From Amycolatopsis benzoatilytica AK 16/65 (lineage in GTDB: Bacteria; Actinomycetota; Actinomycetes; Mycobacteriales; Pseudonocardiaceae): a stretch of 64,000 nucleotides of DNA. A program made the position numbers and the translations under genes. The notes below the pieces were generated by a model. The model saw only the letters and a program-made list of their open reading frames with translations. It ran no database searches and was not told the origin of the DNA. Below, one piece after another: positions 18,421 through 29,185 of the stretch (its first letter is position 1; each line of letters starts with the position of its first letter). The stretch lies in assembly GCF_000383915.1 (NCBI RefSeq), contig NZ_KB912942.1, forward strand, positions 5,172,367-5,236,366, given 5' to 3'.

Positions 18421-20235
18421 TCAGCCGCCCTGTGCGGCATCTTTATGCGGTTCGCCAACGGTCTTCACCACTGGATGCGAACCCCGCACGATCACCGCTC
18501 GGTTGTGGTTCGCGGCGTCGACGAAGTCAAGCTTCTGGACGCGCCGGTCGTAGGTGAGGAGGCCGTTCACTTCATTTTCGACATCCGTCGTCTGAGTGTA
18601 GATCGCGCCGGAGAGACCGCGGTCGGAAACCAGCCGTTCGAGGCGTTCGCTGACCTCTGCGTACCGGCGGGTGAGATGCGCGGAATCCGTCGTCATTTCG
18701 TAGGCGTTGGGCGGACCAGGCCAGCGGTGGTCGTCGAGAACCAGTCCGAGGCCACCATATTCGCCGTCGACCAGTGCACGACTGTCCCCGTCGTGCGGTT
18801 CGCCCGGCCCGACATACGTGTGGTCGTCGTAGATATCGCCGGCACCGGTGTCCGGACGGGAGAAACAACAGTTCACCCCGCTGTTGGCGACCACCAGCCG
18901 CGTCGGGTCGAGTTCTTTGACGAGCGCTGCGATCCGGGCTGTGTCGAATTCTCCCCAGCCCTCGTTGAACGGCACCCACGCGACGATCGACGGGACGTTG
19001 CGCAGCTGAGCGACCAGTTCCCGCAGCTCCGCCTCGAACCGCCGCTGGCCCTCGGGCAATGGATCCGGCGCGTGCCCAGGCGGCCCTGCGAACGACACGA
19101 CCAGCGACGGCATGTCCTGCCATACCGCCAGACCCAGCCGGTCTGCCCAGTAATACCAGCGGGCGGGCTCGACCTTGCCATGCTTTCGGACCAGATTGAA
19201 CCCGAGTTCTTTCGTCTTCTCGAGGTCGAACCGGAGCGCCTCGTCGGTCGGCGCGGTGTAACCGCCGTCCGGCCAGTAGCCCTGGTCGAGTGGTCCGTGC
19301 AGGAAGGTGACCCGACCGTTCAGCGCAATCCGCGACTGTCCGTTGACATCCGGGACAATTTCTACCGTTCGCAGGCCGCAATAACTGGCCACCTCGTCCA
19401 GGACGTCACCGTGCGCATTCAGCAGACGCACTGTGAGGTCGTAAAGAAATGGATCGTCCGGCGTCCACAGATGCGGCTCGGGAAGGTCAGCCCGCAGCCG
19501 TCCGCCGGCCGGGCCGCGGACGCACACCACGCCGTCGCCAGTTGGCGGCGAAACCGCCAGTTCCACTTCAGTTCCGCCCGTAACCTGCGGGAACACCGTC
19601 ACGCCGGACAAGTCGGAGGAGATCTCGAGCGCGGAAATCCGGTCCGTGGGCACCGGTTCGAGCCACACGCTCTGCCAGATTCCCGACATCGACGTGTAGC
19701 AAATCCCGCCCGGTTCGTTACGTTGCTTGCCGACCGGGTAGGGCTCGATGTCTGTGCGGTCCTCGGCGCGAATGGCGATTTCCTGCGGCCCGGATGCACG
19801 GAGCGCATCGGTGATGTCCGCGGAGAACGCGGTGTACCCACCCTCGTGAGTGACCACCGATTGGTTGTTGACCCGCACCTCGGCTTTCTGGTCGACTGCG
19901 CCGAGATGCAGCAACACTCGTCGCCCGTGCCAGCCATCCGGAATCTCGAACAACCGCCGGTACCAAAGGACTTCGTCACGCCGGCCGATCCCGGACAACG
20001 CGGATTCCGGCGCGAACGGAACCAGAATGCGCTCGTTGTAGCCGACCGGCCGTGGCCCGGTCGGCGAGGCCGGCCAGCCGGCGTACTCCCAGATGCCGTT
20101 GAGGTTAAGCCAATCCGGTCGGCGGAACTGAGGTCTCGGGTACTCGGGCAGCACCGCGGAGGGATCGACTTGGTCAGTCCACGGGGTGGTCAGCAGCGGT
20201 TCGACGCGTCGCCAGTCAGGCTCTGGTTGAGTCAT
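18421..20235 (-). CDS. Glycoside hydrolase family 2 protein (beta-galactosidase/glucuronidase-like)
   Basis: 604 aa. The GH2 architecture is a sugar-binding jelly roll (about 30-195, with PRPQFRRPDWLNLNGIWEYAG and GIWQSVWLEPV), an immunoglobulin-like sandwich (about 196-290) and the TIM barrel. The proton donor is Glu425 in VPFNEGWGEFD; Glu492 in VDGEYGGLG is the likely nucleophile. There is no signal peptide, so an intracellular glycosidase is expected; the sugar specificity is unknown. Residues 229-234 read SPPTGD, encoded by a copy of the dispersed 17-bp palindrome (19535-19551) in the sandwich domain. It is inserted between the GH57 and GT4 genes of the methylglucose locus. ATG 20235 begins MTQPEPDWRRVEP. 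Confidence 0.9.
   Translation of the reverse strand: MTQPEPDWRRVEPLLTTPWTDQVDPSAVLPEYPRPQFRRPDWLNLNGIWEYAGWPASPTGPRPVGYNERILVPFAPESALSGIGRRDEVLWYRRLFEIPDGWHGRRVLLHLGAVDQKAEVRVNNQSVVTHEGGYTAFSADITDALRASGPQEIAIRAEDRTDIEPYPVGKQRNEPGGICYTSMSGIWQSVWLEPVPTDRISALEISSDLSGVTVFPQVTGGTEVELAVSPPTGDGVVCVRGPAGGRLRADLPEPHLWTPDDPFLYDLTVRLLNAHGDVLDEVASYCGLRTVEIVPDVNGQSRIALNGRVTFLHGPLDQGYWPDGGYTAPTDEALRFDLEKTKELGFNLVRKHGKVEPARWYYWADRLGLAVWQDMPSLVVSFAGPPGHAPDPLPEGQRRFEAELRELVAQLRNVPSIVAWVPFNEGWGEFDTARIAALVKELDPTRLVVANSGVNCCFSRPDTGAGDIYDDHTYVGPGEPHDGDSRALVDGEYGGLGLVLDDHRWPGPPNAYEMTTDSAHLTRRYAEVSERLERLVSDRGLSGAIYTQTTDVENEVNGLLTYDRRVQKLDFVDAANHNRAVIVRGSHPVVKTVGEPHKDAAQGG
19535..19551. repeat. 17-bp palindromic element inside the GH2 coding region
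   Basis: TCGCCAGTTGGCGGCGA on the plus strand. On the coding (minus) strand it reads TCG CCG CCA ACT GGC GA, giving Ser-Pro-Pro-Thr-Gly-Asp, the same frame as the copies in the NlpC/P60 gene. Confidence 0.75.
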
Positions 20236-20597
20236 CGCCGTCCATGGTGGCAGAGAACTGCACGCTAGGGCACGGTCGCTAGGGGCGGCTAGTTCGCTGC
20301 CGGACGCAGTGGAGCCTGTGCCCCGCGACGCGTTCGTAGGGTCGCCGTCGTGGTCGCCTGTCAATGACGAATGACCCGGCGGTGGCCGGAGACCGACGAT
20401 CTGGCGCTCGGCGTCAAATACTTCGGAAGGTCTGTTGACGGCCAGCCGGCTGGCAGGAGTCTTTGGGCCGGTGGTTAGCCAGCCAGGAGCGACGGAGAGA
20501 TGCCATTAGCCGACGCGCGGCAAACACACCGAGCCTGCGGCAGCCGGCCGCACCATCGCAGAGCCCTGTCGGCGGACCGTTGACCAGCACCGATGTC

Positions 20598-20650
20598 CTG
20601 CCGGACAACGGTGAACTCACCATGCAGAAGCCGTCGCCACTTTCCGGCAA
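20598..20650. repeat. Pair of 17-bp palindromic elements in the GH2-GT4 intergenic gap
   Basis: The 535-bp divergent gap 20236-20770 contains no convincing gene. It holds CTGCCGGACAACGGTGA (20598, partly degenerate) and TCGCCACTTTCCGGCAA (20634), 36 bp apart. At its right end a TAACCT box (20759-20764) precedes the GT4 start by 6 nt. Confidence 0.65.
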
Positions 20651-20770
20651 AACGCTCTGACCAGCAGTTTCTTCTACCTGCAGTCGGTCTTTGGCCGAGC
20701 GTCAGCGGTGCTGCGAGCTGGCAGCTCGGGCGGCCGCCCAAGGTAAGCGACTGGCGAGTAACCTCGGGCC

Positions 20771-22027
20771 ATGCGCGTGCTGATGCTGTCCTGGGAGTAC
20801 CCGCCGGTGGTCATCGGCGGACTGGCCCGGCACGTCCATGCGCTGGCTAGGCATCTCGTCCAGCAGGGACACGAGGTCGTGGTCCTCTGCCGGCACACCG
20901 CGGGGACCGACGCGTCGACGCATCCGCGCAGCGATCGGGTCGTCGACGGAGTCCGGGTCATCCGCGTGGCGGAGGACCCGATGCACCTCACTTTCGAGCG
21001 CGACCTCGTCGCGTGGACGCTGGCGATGGGGCACGCCATGATCCGGGCCGCGCACGATCTCCTGCGCGCCTGGCAGCCCGATGTGGTGCACGCCCACGAC
21101 TGGCTGGTCACTCACCCGGCCATCGCGGTCGCGGAGGCGGCGCGGGTTCCGCTCGTCGGCACGATCCACGCGACTGAGGCCGGCCGGCATTCGGGGTGGC
21201 TGTCGCATCCGTTGAACCAGCAGGTGCACTCGGTGGAGTGGTGGCTGGCCAACCGCTCCGACGCGGTGATCACTTGTTCCCAGGCGATGCGGAAAGAAGT
21301 CGCGCACCTCTTTGAAATCGATCCGGCCGACGTCGCGGTGATCCACAACGGCATCGAAGGCCGCAGTTGGCGGGTGTCGTCTGGCGAAGTCGAACGGATG
21401 CGGGACCAGCACAGCCCGGACGGTGCTCCGTTCCTGTTGTTCTTCGGCAGGCTCGAGTGGGAAAAGGGTGTGCAGGACCTGCTGGCCGCACTGCCCCGGA
21501 TCCGGCGGCAGTTCCCGGGGACAAGGGTCGTCGTCGCCGGAAAAGGGCGACATCACGACGAGCTCGTAGCACAGGCTCGCAAGCTGCGGATTCGCCGGGC
21601 AGTCGACTTCGTCGGACACCTGTCCGACCGGGATTTGCGCGCGCTCCTGGCCGCGGCCGACGCGGTGGTGCTGCCCAGCCGGTACGAGCCGTTCGGAATC
21701 GTCGCGCTCGAGGCAGCGGCCGCAAAAGCGCCGCTGGTGGCATCGACCGCAGGCGGTCTCGGCGAGGTCGTCATCGACGGGGAAACCGGGTTGGCGTTCG
21801 CGCCTGGCGACGTCACCGGGCTCACCAAAGCGGTGACGACAGTGTTGAACGACGTCCCGTCCGCGACCCGACGTGCGCGGGCTGCCCAAGGCCGGCTCGC
21901 GGCGGACTTCGACTGGGGCCGGATCGCGGAGGCGACCGTCGAGGTTTACCGACGGGCCCGGGTGGGCGAACCAGTGGAGCTCGGGCGGCCGAAGATCGCT
22001 ACCGGGAACGCGTTCGAGGTACAGTAG
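20771..22027 (+). CDS. GT4 alpha-1,4-glucosyltransferase, Rv3032-like (GlgA/MGLP elongation type)
   Basis: 418 aa. A GT-B glycosyltransferase beginning MRVLMLSWEYPPVVIGGLAR, the sugar-nucleotide-dependent glycogen-synthase-like N-terminus. The donor domain has LFFGRLEWEKGVQDLLAALP and the EX7E motif PSRYEPFGIVALEAAAA. Rv3032 elongates the alpha-1,4-glucan backbone of methylglucose lipopolysaccharide and contributes to glycogen and capsular glucan. Its branching enzyme and methyltransferase lie upstream at 15.4-17.7 kb, separated by the GPx and GH2 genes. A TAACCT box just upstream suggests a leaderless mRNA. Confidence 0.92.
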   Translation: MRVLMLSWEYPPVVIGGLARHVHALARHLVQQGHEVVVLCRHTAGTDASTHPRSDRVVDGVRVIRVAEDPMHLTFERDLVAWTLAMGHAMIRAAHDLLRAWQPDVVHAHDWLVTHPAIAVAEAARVPLVGTIHATEAGRHSGWLSHPLNQQVHSVEWWLANRSDAVITCSQAMRKEVAHLFEIDPADVAVIHNGIEGRSWRVSSGEVERMRDQHSPDGAPFLLFFGRLEWEKGVQDLLAALPRIRRQFPGTRVVVAGKGRHHDELVAQARKLRIRRAVDFVGHLSDRDLRALLAAADAVVLPSRYEPFGIVALEAAAAKAPLVASTAGGLGEVVIDGETGLAFAPGDVTGLTKAVTTVLNDVPSATRRARAAQGRLAADFDWGRIAEATVEVYRRARVGEPVELGRPKIATGNAFEVQ

Positions 22028-22054
22028 CCGCAGGTCAGCGCATTGCTCGGGTTT

Positions 22055-22158
22055 TTGCCGATTGGTGGCGAATCTGGTCGGGCGGCTGAAGCACCTGCTC
22101 GCCGTTTGTAGCGTGAGCTGCGAGGCGGCTGGTGGAGAGCTTCGCCGGTCCGCAGCGA
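22055..22158. repeat. Cluster of three 17-bp palindromic elements downstream of the GT4 gene
   Basis: TTGCCGATTGGTGGCGA (22055), TCGCCGTTTGTAGCGTG (22099, weak) and TCGCCGGTCCGCAGCGA (22142) are spaced 43-44 bp apart. The 536-bp gap 22028-22563 holds these and a terminator; no convincing gene is visible. Confidence 0.65.
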
Positions 22159-22451
22159 ATGGCACCGGCGGGTGCTTGATCGGGTCATCTGCACGGCCGC
22201 CCGGATTTCGCCAGTTGACGACGATGACCGATCGCCGGGCCGACGCTGCCTGCGGTCGGCTTAGCGCGGGCGGCAGGTGTCAGCGAGGGTCGACGGCTGC
22301 GACAATGTCCCGGTAGTCCGGGTCGGCGGCGACGCGGTCGAAGGCGCTCGCCAAGACCGCGTCGGTGATCTGCGCTGATCGCGACAAGGCCGAAGCCCGC
22401 GCCCTCCGCCCTGAAGTGGACGACGGAGAAGCGCGGGCTCGGGAAAGACCC

Positions 22452-22486
22452 GGGTCCGGTGGCGGGGAGCCTCCGCCACCGGACCC
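22452..22486 (-). terminator. Strong hairpin downstream of aceB
   Basis: GGGTCCGGTGGCGG (22452-22465) pairs perfectly with CCGCCACCGGACCC (22473-22486), a 14-bp stem with a 7-nt loop, about 80 bp beyond the aceB stop. It can act on both convergent transcripts. Confidence 0.8.
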
Positions 22487-22563
22487 GTCCCCCGCCACCA
22501 TCCCAAACGTGGTGCGGGGCAACCGGTCGCCTGTGGTCAGGTCACGGGCGACCGGAACTGGGG

Positions 22564-24174
<1,611 letters not shown>

Positions 24175-24244
24175 CTCGTACCTCCGCGAAGGGGGAAAGG
24201 GAAGGGGCGGGCCGGCGACCGGAGTCGCCGGCCCGCGAGGTGTG

Positions 24245-25534
24245 TCAGTGGAACTGGTCTTCTTCGGTCGAACCCTTGAGCGCGGTGGTCGAGCTCTCCG
24301 GGTTCAGCGCGGTGGAAACCAGGTCGAACCAGCCGGTGCCGACCTCGCGCTGGTGCTTCGTCGCGGTGTAGCCGCGCTCCTCCGAAGCGAACTCGCGCTC
24401 CTGCAGATCGACGTAGGCGGTCATGCCCTCGCGGGCGTAACCGTGCGCCAGGTCGAACATCGAGTAGTTCAGCGCGTGGAACCCGGCCAACGTGATGAAC
24501 TGGAACTTGTAGCCCATGGCGCCGAGTTCGCGCTGGAAACGCGCGATGGTGTCGTCGTCCAGGTGCTTCTTCCAGTTGAACGACGGCGAGCAGTTGTAGG
24601 CCAGCATCTGGTCCGGGTACTGCGCCTTGATCGCCTCGGCGTACTTGCGGGCGACCTCGAGGTCCGGCGTGGAGGTTTCCATCCACAGCAGGTCGGCGTA
24701 CTGCGCGTAGGCCAGGCCGCGGTCGATGCACGGCTCGATGCCGTTGCTGACCTCGTAGAAGCCCTCAGAGGTACGGCCGCCGGTCAGGTACTTGCGGTCA
24801 CGCTCGTCGACGTCGCTGGTCAGCAGGGTCGCGGCCTGTGCGTCGGTGCGGGCGACGACCAGGCTCGGCACGTTCAGCACGTCCGCGGCGAGGCGGGCGG
24901 CGTTCAGAGTGCGCTCGTGCTGCTTGGTCGGGATCAGGACCTTGCCGCCGAGGTGGCCGCACTTCTTCTCGGACGCGAGCTGGTCTTCCCAGTGCACGCC
25001 CGCGGCACCGGCCGCGATCATGCCCTTCATCAGCTCGAACGCGTTCAGCGGACCGCCGAAGCCGGCTTCCGCGTCGGCGACGATCGGGGCGAACCAGTCG
25101 ATGTCGCCGTTGCCCTCGGCCCAGTTGATCTGGTCCGCGCGGCTCAGCGCGTTGTTGATGCGGCGGACCACGGCCGGGACCGAGTTGGCCGGGTAGAGGC
25201 TCTGGTCCGGGTAGGTCTGGCCGGCCAGGTTGGCGTCGGCGGCGACCTGCCAGCCGGACAGGTAGATGGCCTTGAGGCCGGCCCGCACCTGCTGCACGGC
25301 CTGGTTGCCGGTGAGCGCGCCCAGCGCGTGGACGTAGTCCTCGCTGTGCAGCAGCTCCCACAGCTTCTCGGCGCCGCGGCGCGCGAGGGTGTGCTCTTCG
25401 ACGACCGAACCGCGAAGCTTCACCACGTCGGCGGCGGAGTAGGTCCGCTGGACGCCCGCCCAGCGGGGGTCGGTCTTCCACTGCTCGGCCAGCTCGGCCG
25501 CCGCCTGCTCGAGCTGATTGGCCTGCTCGGTCAT
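24245..25534 (-). CDS. aceA: Isocitrate lyase
   Basis: 429 aa, the short form of Icl1 enzymes. Splits isocitrate into glyoxylate and succinate, allowing growth on acetate and fatty acids. The active-site loop [15 protein letters not shown] carries the catalytic Cys; [26 protein letters not shown] and [13 protein letters not shown] are also intact. ATG 25534 follows a short leader containing a TTGCGAAG repeat right after the ribosome binding site region. Divergent from ramB; together with etfBA, the FadE-type electron sink, this suggests a lipid/acetate catabolic region. Confidence 0.97.
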   Translation of the reverse strand: MTEQANQLEQAAAELAEQWKTDPRWAGVQRTYSAADVVKLRGSVVEEHTLARRGAEKLWELLHSEDYVHALGALTGNQAVQQVRAGLKAIYLSGWQVAADANLAGQTYPDQSLYPANSVPAVVRRINNALSRADQINWAEGNGDIDWFAPIVADAEAGFGGPLNAFELMKGMIAAGAAGVHWEDQLASEKKCGHLGGKVLIPTKQHERTLNAARLAADVLNVPSLVVARTDAQAATLLTSDVDERDRKYLTGGRTSEGFYEVSNGIEPCIDRGLAYAQYADLLWMETSTPDLEVARKYAEAIKAQYPDQMLAYNCSPSFNWKKHLDDDTIARFQRELGAMGYKFQFITLAGFHALNYSMFDLAHGYAREGMTAYVDLQEREFASEERGYTATKHQREVGTGWFDLVSTALNPESSTTALKGSTEEDQFH

Positions 25535-25546
25535 CGGACTCTCCCG

Positions 25547-25703
25547 TGTTGCGAAGTTTGCGATTGCTCGCCTTGCCTGGTCACGACCCTGACACGAGCG
25601 GGAAAACCGGGTCTACACCTCCAATTTGCCAATTTCTGCGAAGGCCGCCTAGCATGTTGCGAAGGTTGCGAATCCACGGTTCGCAACCACAGCGAAAATT
25701 CGC
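25547..25703. promoter_or_regulatory. TTGCGAA repeat array in the aceA-ramB divergent promoter
   Basis: The 229-bp gap contains TGTTGCGAAGTTTGCGA at 25547-25563 and the near-identical TGTTGCGAAGGTTGCGAA at 25655-25672. The second forms a perfect 9-bp inverted repeat with TTCGCAACC at 25680-25688 (7-bp spacer). A further inverted pair GCGAA-AA-TTCGC lies at 25692-25703. The half-site resembles the RamB box described in Corynebacterium glutamicum (AACTTTGCAAA-like). One site lies almost at the aceA start, the others nearer ramB, so repression of aceA and autoregulation are both plausible. Confidence 0.65.
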
Positions 25704-25763
25704 GGGCTTGATCGTTCACGTAATCGTTCAGGCCCGGAAACCTTCCGGCCGAACGGAGCTCCC

Positions 25764-27188
25764 ATGGACAAAACTTTCGCCGGAGCGCGGCTACGGCATC
25801 TGCGCGAGAGCCGGTCGATGAGCCAGGCCGACCTGGCCCGTGTGCTCGAGATCTCACCTAGTTACCTCAACCAGATCGAGCACAATTCGCGCCCGCTGAC
25901 CGTGCCGGTGCTGCTGCGGATCACGCAGGCGTTCGGCGTCGACACGGAGTTCTTCGCCAACAACGACACGTCTCGGCTCGTCGCCGACGTGAAGGAAGCG
26001 CTGCTGGACGAGGTCGTGGGCGTCGACGTGACCACGACCGAACTGAACGAGCTGGCCAGCAACCTGCCGTCGATCGCGCAAGCGCTGGTGAAGCTGCACC
26101 GCAGCTACCGCAACGCGGTCGAAAGCACCGCCGCGCTGACCACGGAAAACGGTCTGGGCCTGCACGGCAGCGCGGCCGCGTCGCTGCCGCACGAAGAGGT
26201 CCGCGACTTCTTCTACGAGCGGGAGAACTACGTCGCCGAGTTGGACGAACGCGCCGAGCGGATGGCCGCGTCGATCCCGCTTCGCCGCGGTTCGGTGCTC
26301 GGGTCGTTGAAGGACCGGTTGTGGCAGCGCTATGGCGTCGAGGTGACCAGCGAGGGCATCGACGAATCCGCCGGCGAGCAGCACCGGTACGAGCCGGCGA
26401 CGCGAATGCTGCGGCTGGCCCCGAGCTTGCGGGTCGGGCAACAGGCGTTCCGGATGGCATCGCAGATCGCGTTGCTCGAGTACGACGACCTGATCACCGA
26501 ACTCGCCGATTCGTGGGCGTTTTCCGGCCCGGCGGCGCGGACGCTCGCCCGGGTCGGCCTGGCGAACTACTTCGCCGGCGCGCTGATCCTGCCGTACGGA
26601 CCGTTCCTGGCCGCGGCGGAGGAGTTCCGGTACGACATCGAGCGGTTGTGCGACCACTTCGGCGTTGGATTCGAAACCGCATGCCACCGACTGTCGACGC
26701 TGCAGCGGCCGAAGCAGCGCGGAGTCCCGTTCTCGTTCGTGCGGGTGGACCGTGCCGGGAACATGTCGAAGCGCCAGTCAGCGGCAGGCTTCCACTTCTC
26801 GCGCGTCGGCGGGGCGTGCCCGTTGTGGAACATCTACGAGGCGTTCACGTCGCCAGGCAAGATCCTCACCCAGATCGCGGCGCTCCCGGACGGCAAGCGG
26901 TACTTCTGGGTCGCGCGGACCGTTTCGCGCAACATCGGCGGCTACGGCAGCCCAGGCAAGACGTTCACCGTCGGCCTCGGCTGTGAACTGCGGCACGCGG
27001 GCCGGCTGATCTACTCGATGGGTCTCGACCTGGACGAACCTGCCGCCGCGACGCCGATCGGCATGGGCTGCAAGGTGTGCGACCGGCCGGCGTGCTCGCA
27101 GCGCGCGTTTCCGGCGATCGGCAAACCGCTCACCGTGGACGAAAACACCAGCACCTTCGTCCCGTATCCGGCAGTGCCGAAGACGTGA
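25764..27188 (+). CDS. ramB: RamB-type regulator of acetate/glyoxylate metabolism (XRE + ImmA/IrrE-like + DUF2083)
   Basis: 474 aa. The N-terminal XRE helix-turn-helix is ARLRHLRESRSMSQADLARV...SPSYLNQIEHNSRPL (about 7-50). The middle contains the ImmA/IrrE-like region, and the C-terminus the short-chain fatty-acyl regulator domain ending in the cysteine cluster GCKVCDRPACSQRAFPAIG. This is the full RamB layout, which represses aceA/aceB in corynebacteria and controls the glyoxylate and methylcitrate pathways in mycobacteria. Divergent from aceA across a gap filled with TTGCGAA repeats. Confidence 0.93.
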   Translation: MDKTFAGARLRHLRESRSMSQADLARVLEISPSYLNQIEHNSRPLTVPVLLRITQAFGVDTEFFANNDTSRLVADVKEALLDEVVGVDVTTTELNELASNLPSIAQALVKLHRSYRNAVESTAALTTENGLGLHGSAAASLPHEEVRDFFYERENYVAELDERAERMAASIPLRRGSVLGSLKDRLWQRYGVEVTSEGIDESAGEQHRYEPATRMLRLAPSLRVGQQAFRMASQIALLEYDDLITELADSWAFSGPAARTLARVGLANYFAGALILPYGPFLAAAEEFRYDIERLCDHFGVGFETACHRLSTLQRPKQRGVPFSFVRVDRAGNMSKRQSAAGFHFSRVGGACPLWNIYEAFTSPGKILTQIAALPDGKRYFWVARTVSRNIGGYGSPGKTFTVGLGCELRHAGRLIYSMGLDLDEPAAATPIGMGCKVCDRPACSQRAFPAIGKPLTVDENTSTFVPYPAVPKT

Positions 27189-27246
27189 GCGGCAACGATG
27201 AGATGTGTTGACGCGAGTGCCCCGGACGTGTTCGCCGGGCGCGAAG

Positions 27247-27252
27247 TACATT
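27247..27252 (+). promoter_or_regulatory. -10 box of ilvA
   Basis: TACATT ends 7 nt before the GTG start at 27260 with no Shine-Dalgarno sequence between, indicating a leaderless transcript. Confidence 0.5.
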
Positions 27253-27259
27253 CACCCGA

Positions 27260-28516
27260 GTGCAGGACATCGACACGGTGAACGCAGAACTGGTCGAGCA
27301 GGCCGCCGCTCGTCTCGCGGGCGTGGTCACGCGGACGCCTCTCGAACCCAACGCGCGGCTCTCGTCGCGCGTAGACGCGCGCGTCTGGCTCAAGCGCGAG
27401 GACCAGCAGACGGTCCGTTCGTACAAGATCCGAGGCGCGTACAACTTCATCGTGCAGCTCGACGCTGCAACGCGGGAGCGGGGCGTCGTGTGCGCGAGCG
27501 CGGGCAACCACGCGCAAGGTGTCGCGTACGCGTGCCGTCGGCTTGGAGCAGACGGCCGCGTCTACGTGCCGGGTACTACGCCTCGCCAGAAGCGTGAGCG
27601 CATCGCGGCGCTCGGCGGGACGCACATCGAGGTCATCGTTGTCGGCGAGACGTACGAAGATGCCTTCGCGGCGGCTCAGGATGACGCCCGGCGCACGGGG
27701 GCGACGCTCGTGCCTGCGTTCGATGACGTCCGCACTGTCGCCGGTCAGGGCACGGTGGCCGTTGAGGTGGTTTCGCAGCTCGGGTTCGTCCCGGACGTCA
27801 TCGTGGTGCCGGTCGGCGGCGGCGGATTGCTCGCCGGGATCGCGACCTGGGTCCGGGAGCGGCACCCGGAGATCCGAGTCGTCGGCGTAGAGCCGGCCGG
27901 CGCGATGTGCATGGCGGCCGCGCTCGAAGCGGGCTCGCCGGTGCGGATCGACTCGGTCGACCCGTTCGTGGACGGTGCGGCGGTGCGCGAGGCGGGGAAG
28001 GTGACCTTTCCGTTGATCCGCGACAGCGGCGCGGAACTGACCTCGATCGCCGAGGGTGCGGTGTGCACGGAAATGCTCGCGTTGTACCAGTCGGACGGGA
28101 TCATCGCCGAGCCCGCGGGCGCACTCGCCGCTGCGGCGCTGGGGACGAGCGTGCAGGTCGAGCCGGGTCAGACGGTGGTGTGTGTCGTGTCCGGCGGCAA
28201 CAACGACGTCAGCCGCTACAGCGAGATCCTCGAGCGTTCACTGATGCACGAGGGGCTGAAGCATTACTTCCTCGTCAGCTTCCCGCAGGAACCCGGCTCG
28301 CTGCGCCGGTTCCTTGACGAGATCCTCGGGCCGGAGGACGACATCACCCGGTTCGAGTACGTGAAGCGCAACAACCGGGAGATCGGGCCGGCACTGATCG
28401 GCGTCGAGATCCCGCGCCGGGCAGACCTTCCGGGCTTGCTGGCACGGCTGGAGAAGAGCCCGCTGCAGGTGGAACGGGTGGAGCCGGGGAGTCCGTTGTT
28501 CCATTTCCTGCTCTGA
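27260..28516 (+). CDS. ilvA: Threonine dehydratase (biosynthetic)
   Basis: 418 aa. PLP enzyme converting threonine to 2-oxobutanoate, the entry step of isoleucine synthesis. Lys56 in TVRSYKIRGAYNF binds PLP; VGGGGLLAGIATWV is the phosphate-binding glycine loop, and SGGNNDVSRY follows. The C-terminal domain (about 335-418, YFLVSFPQEPGSLRRFLDEIL) is a single ACT-like regulatory domain, as in corynebacterial IlvA, so isoleucine feedback is expected. The start is a GTG placed 7 nt after a TACATT box. Confidence 0.95.
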   Translation: MQDIDTVNAELVEQAAARLAGVVTRTPLEPNARLSSRVDARVWLKREDQQTVRSYKIRGAYNFIVQLDAATRERGVVCASAGNHAQGVAYACRRLGADGRVYVPGTTPRQKRERIAALGGTHIEVIVVGETYEDAFAAAQDDARRTGATLVPAFDDVRTVAGQGTVAVEVVSQLGFVPDVIVVPVGGGGLLAGIATWVRERHPEIRVVGVEPAGAMCMAAALEAGSPVRIDSVDPFVDGAAVREAGKVTFPLIRDSGAELTSIAEGAVCTEMLALYQSDGIIAEPAGALAAAALGTSVQVEPGQTVVCVVSGGNNDVSRYSEILERSLMHEGLKHYFLVSFPQEPGSLRRFLDEILGPEDDITRFEYVKRNNREIGPALIGVEIPRRADLPGLLARLEKSPLQVERVEPGSPLFHFLL

Positions 28517-28592
28517 CCTGGTCGAGACAGTATTAGTCAGGCCTGGCCGAGCGTGGCGAGCGCACTCCGGCGACCGAAAGCCCGCTGCTTCT

Positions 28593-28650
28593 TCGCCACC
28601 TCAGGGCGAGTCGTTTCCGCAGGTCAGCAAGTTTCGCCAGAAAACGGCAA
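28593..28650. repeat. Pair of 17-bp palindromic elements between ilvA and the SnoaL-like gene
   Basis: TCGCCACCTCAGGGCGA (28593-28609) and TCGCCAGAAAACGGCAA (28634-28650), 41 bp apart, sit in a 141-bp convergent gap. The second differs from the 10151 copy at one base. Confidence 0.75.
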
Positions 28651-28657
28651 CGCCTGG

Positions 28658-29002
28658 TCACTCCAGCTCGGCCGTGCCTTCACGGTAGATCTTCGCCGAC
28701 GCGATCCGGTCCCCTGCCAGCCGGTAGAACCCGGCGATGGCGAACACGAGGTCGTCACCGTTGTGAGTCAGCCGTTCCGTCAGCTGGGCTGCTGCTTGAT
28801 CGCCGTCCACCAGGACGTTCTCGATGGTCAGCGTCGGGAGAAGCTGTTCCATGGCACCGCTGAACAAGTCAGTCAGTTCCGCGCGCCCGCGCGCGACGCT
28901 GGTACCGGTGATCCAGACCGCGTCGTCGGTGAAACCGTCGAGGAGGGTTTGCAGATCCCGGTTGTTGAACGCGGCGACATGCTGGTGCAAAGCATCGCTC
29001 AT
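28658..29002 (-). CDS. SnoaL-like / NTF2-fold protein
   Basis: 114 aa. One cone-shaped NTF2-like domain: HVAAFNNRDLQTLLDGFTDDAVWI, the turn SVARGRAELTDLFSGAM and the strand pair DDLVFAIAGFYRLAGDRIASAKIYR. Members are small ligand-binding or cyclase/isomerase proteins or stand-alone domains of unknown function; no catalytic residues can be assigned. The 183-bp gap to the next gene (29003-29185) has no gene and at most degenerate traces of the 17-bp element. Confidence 0.8.
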   Translation of the reverse strand: MSDALHQHVAAFNNRDLQTLLDGFTDDAVWITGTSVARGRAELTDLFSGAMEQLLPTLTIENVLVDGDQAAAQLTERLTHNGDDLVFAIAGFYRLAGDRIASAKIYREGTAELE

Positions 29003-29185
29003 GGGGAGACGCTACCGACGCGGTCCAACAGTTTTTCTGAACCGCTCGCACCCAATGCGCGGGAAGTGCCAATTACTGCCACTCGCACGACCACGGCAGA
29101 TGACCAGCGTCCTAAGCGGCAAACCCCGCCGATGCCGCGGATTCCGCTGCACCGCACCAGAATCCTCGGGACAAACGGTTCCGCG

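Noticed and set aside
22280..22522. 80-codon minus-strand frame ending in a protein-like stretch (ITDAVLASAFDRVAADPDYRDIV)
   Set aside because: Its first half lies in the aceB terminator hairpin and no ribosome binding site is present. It may be a gene remnant but cannot be supported alone.
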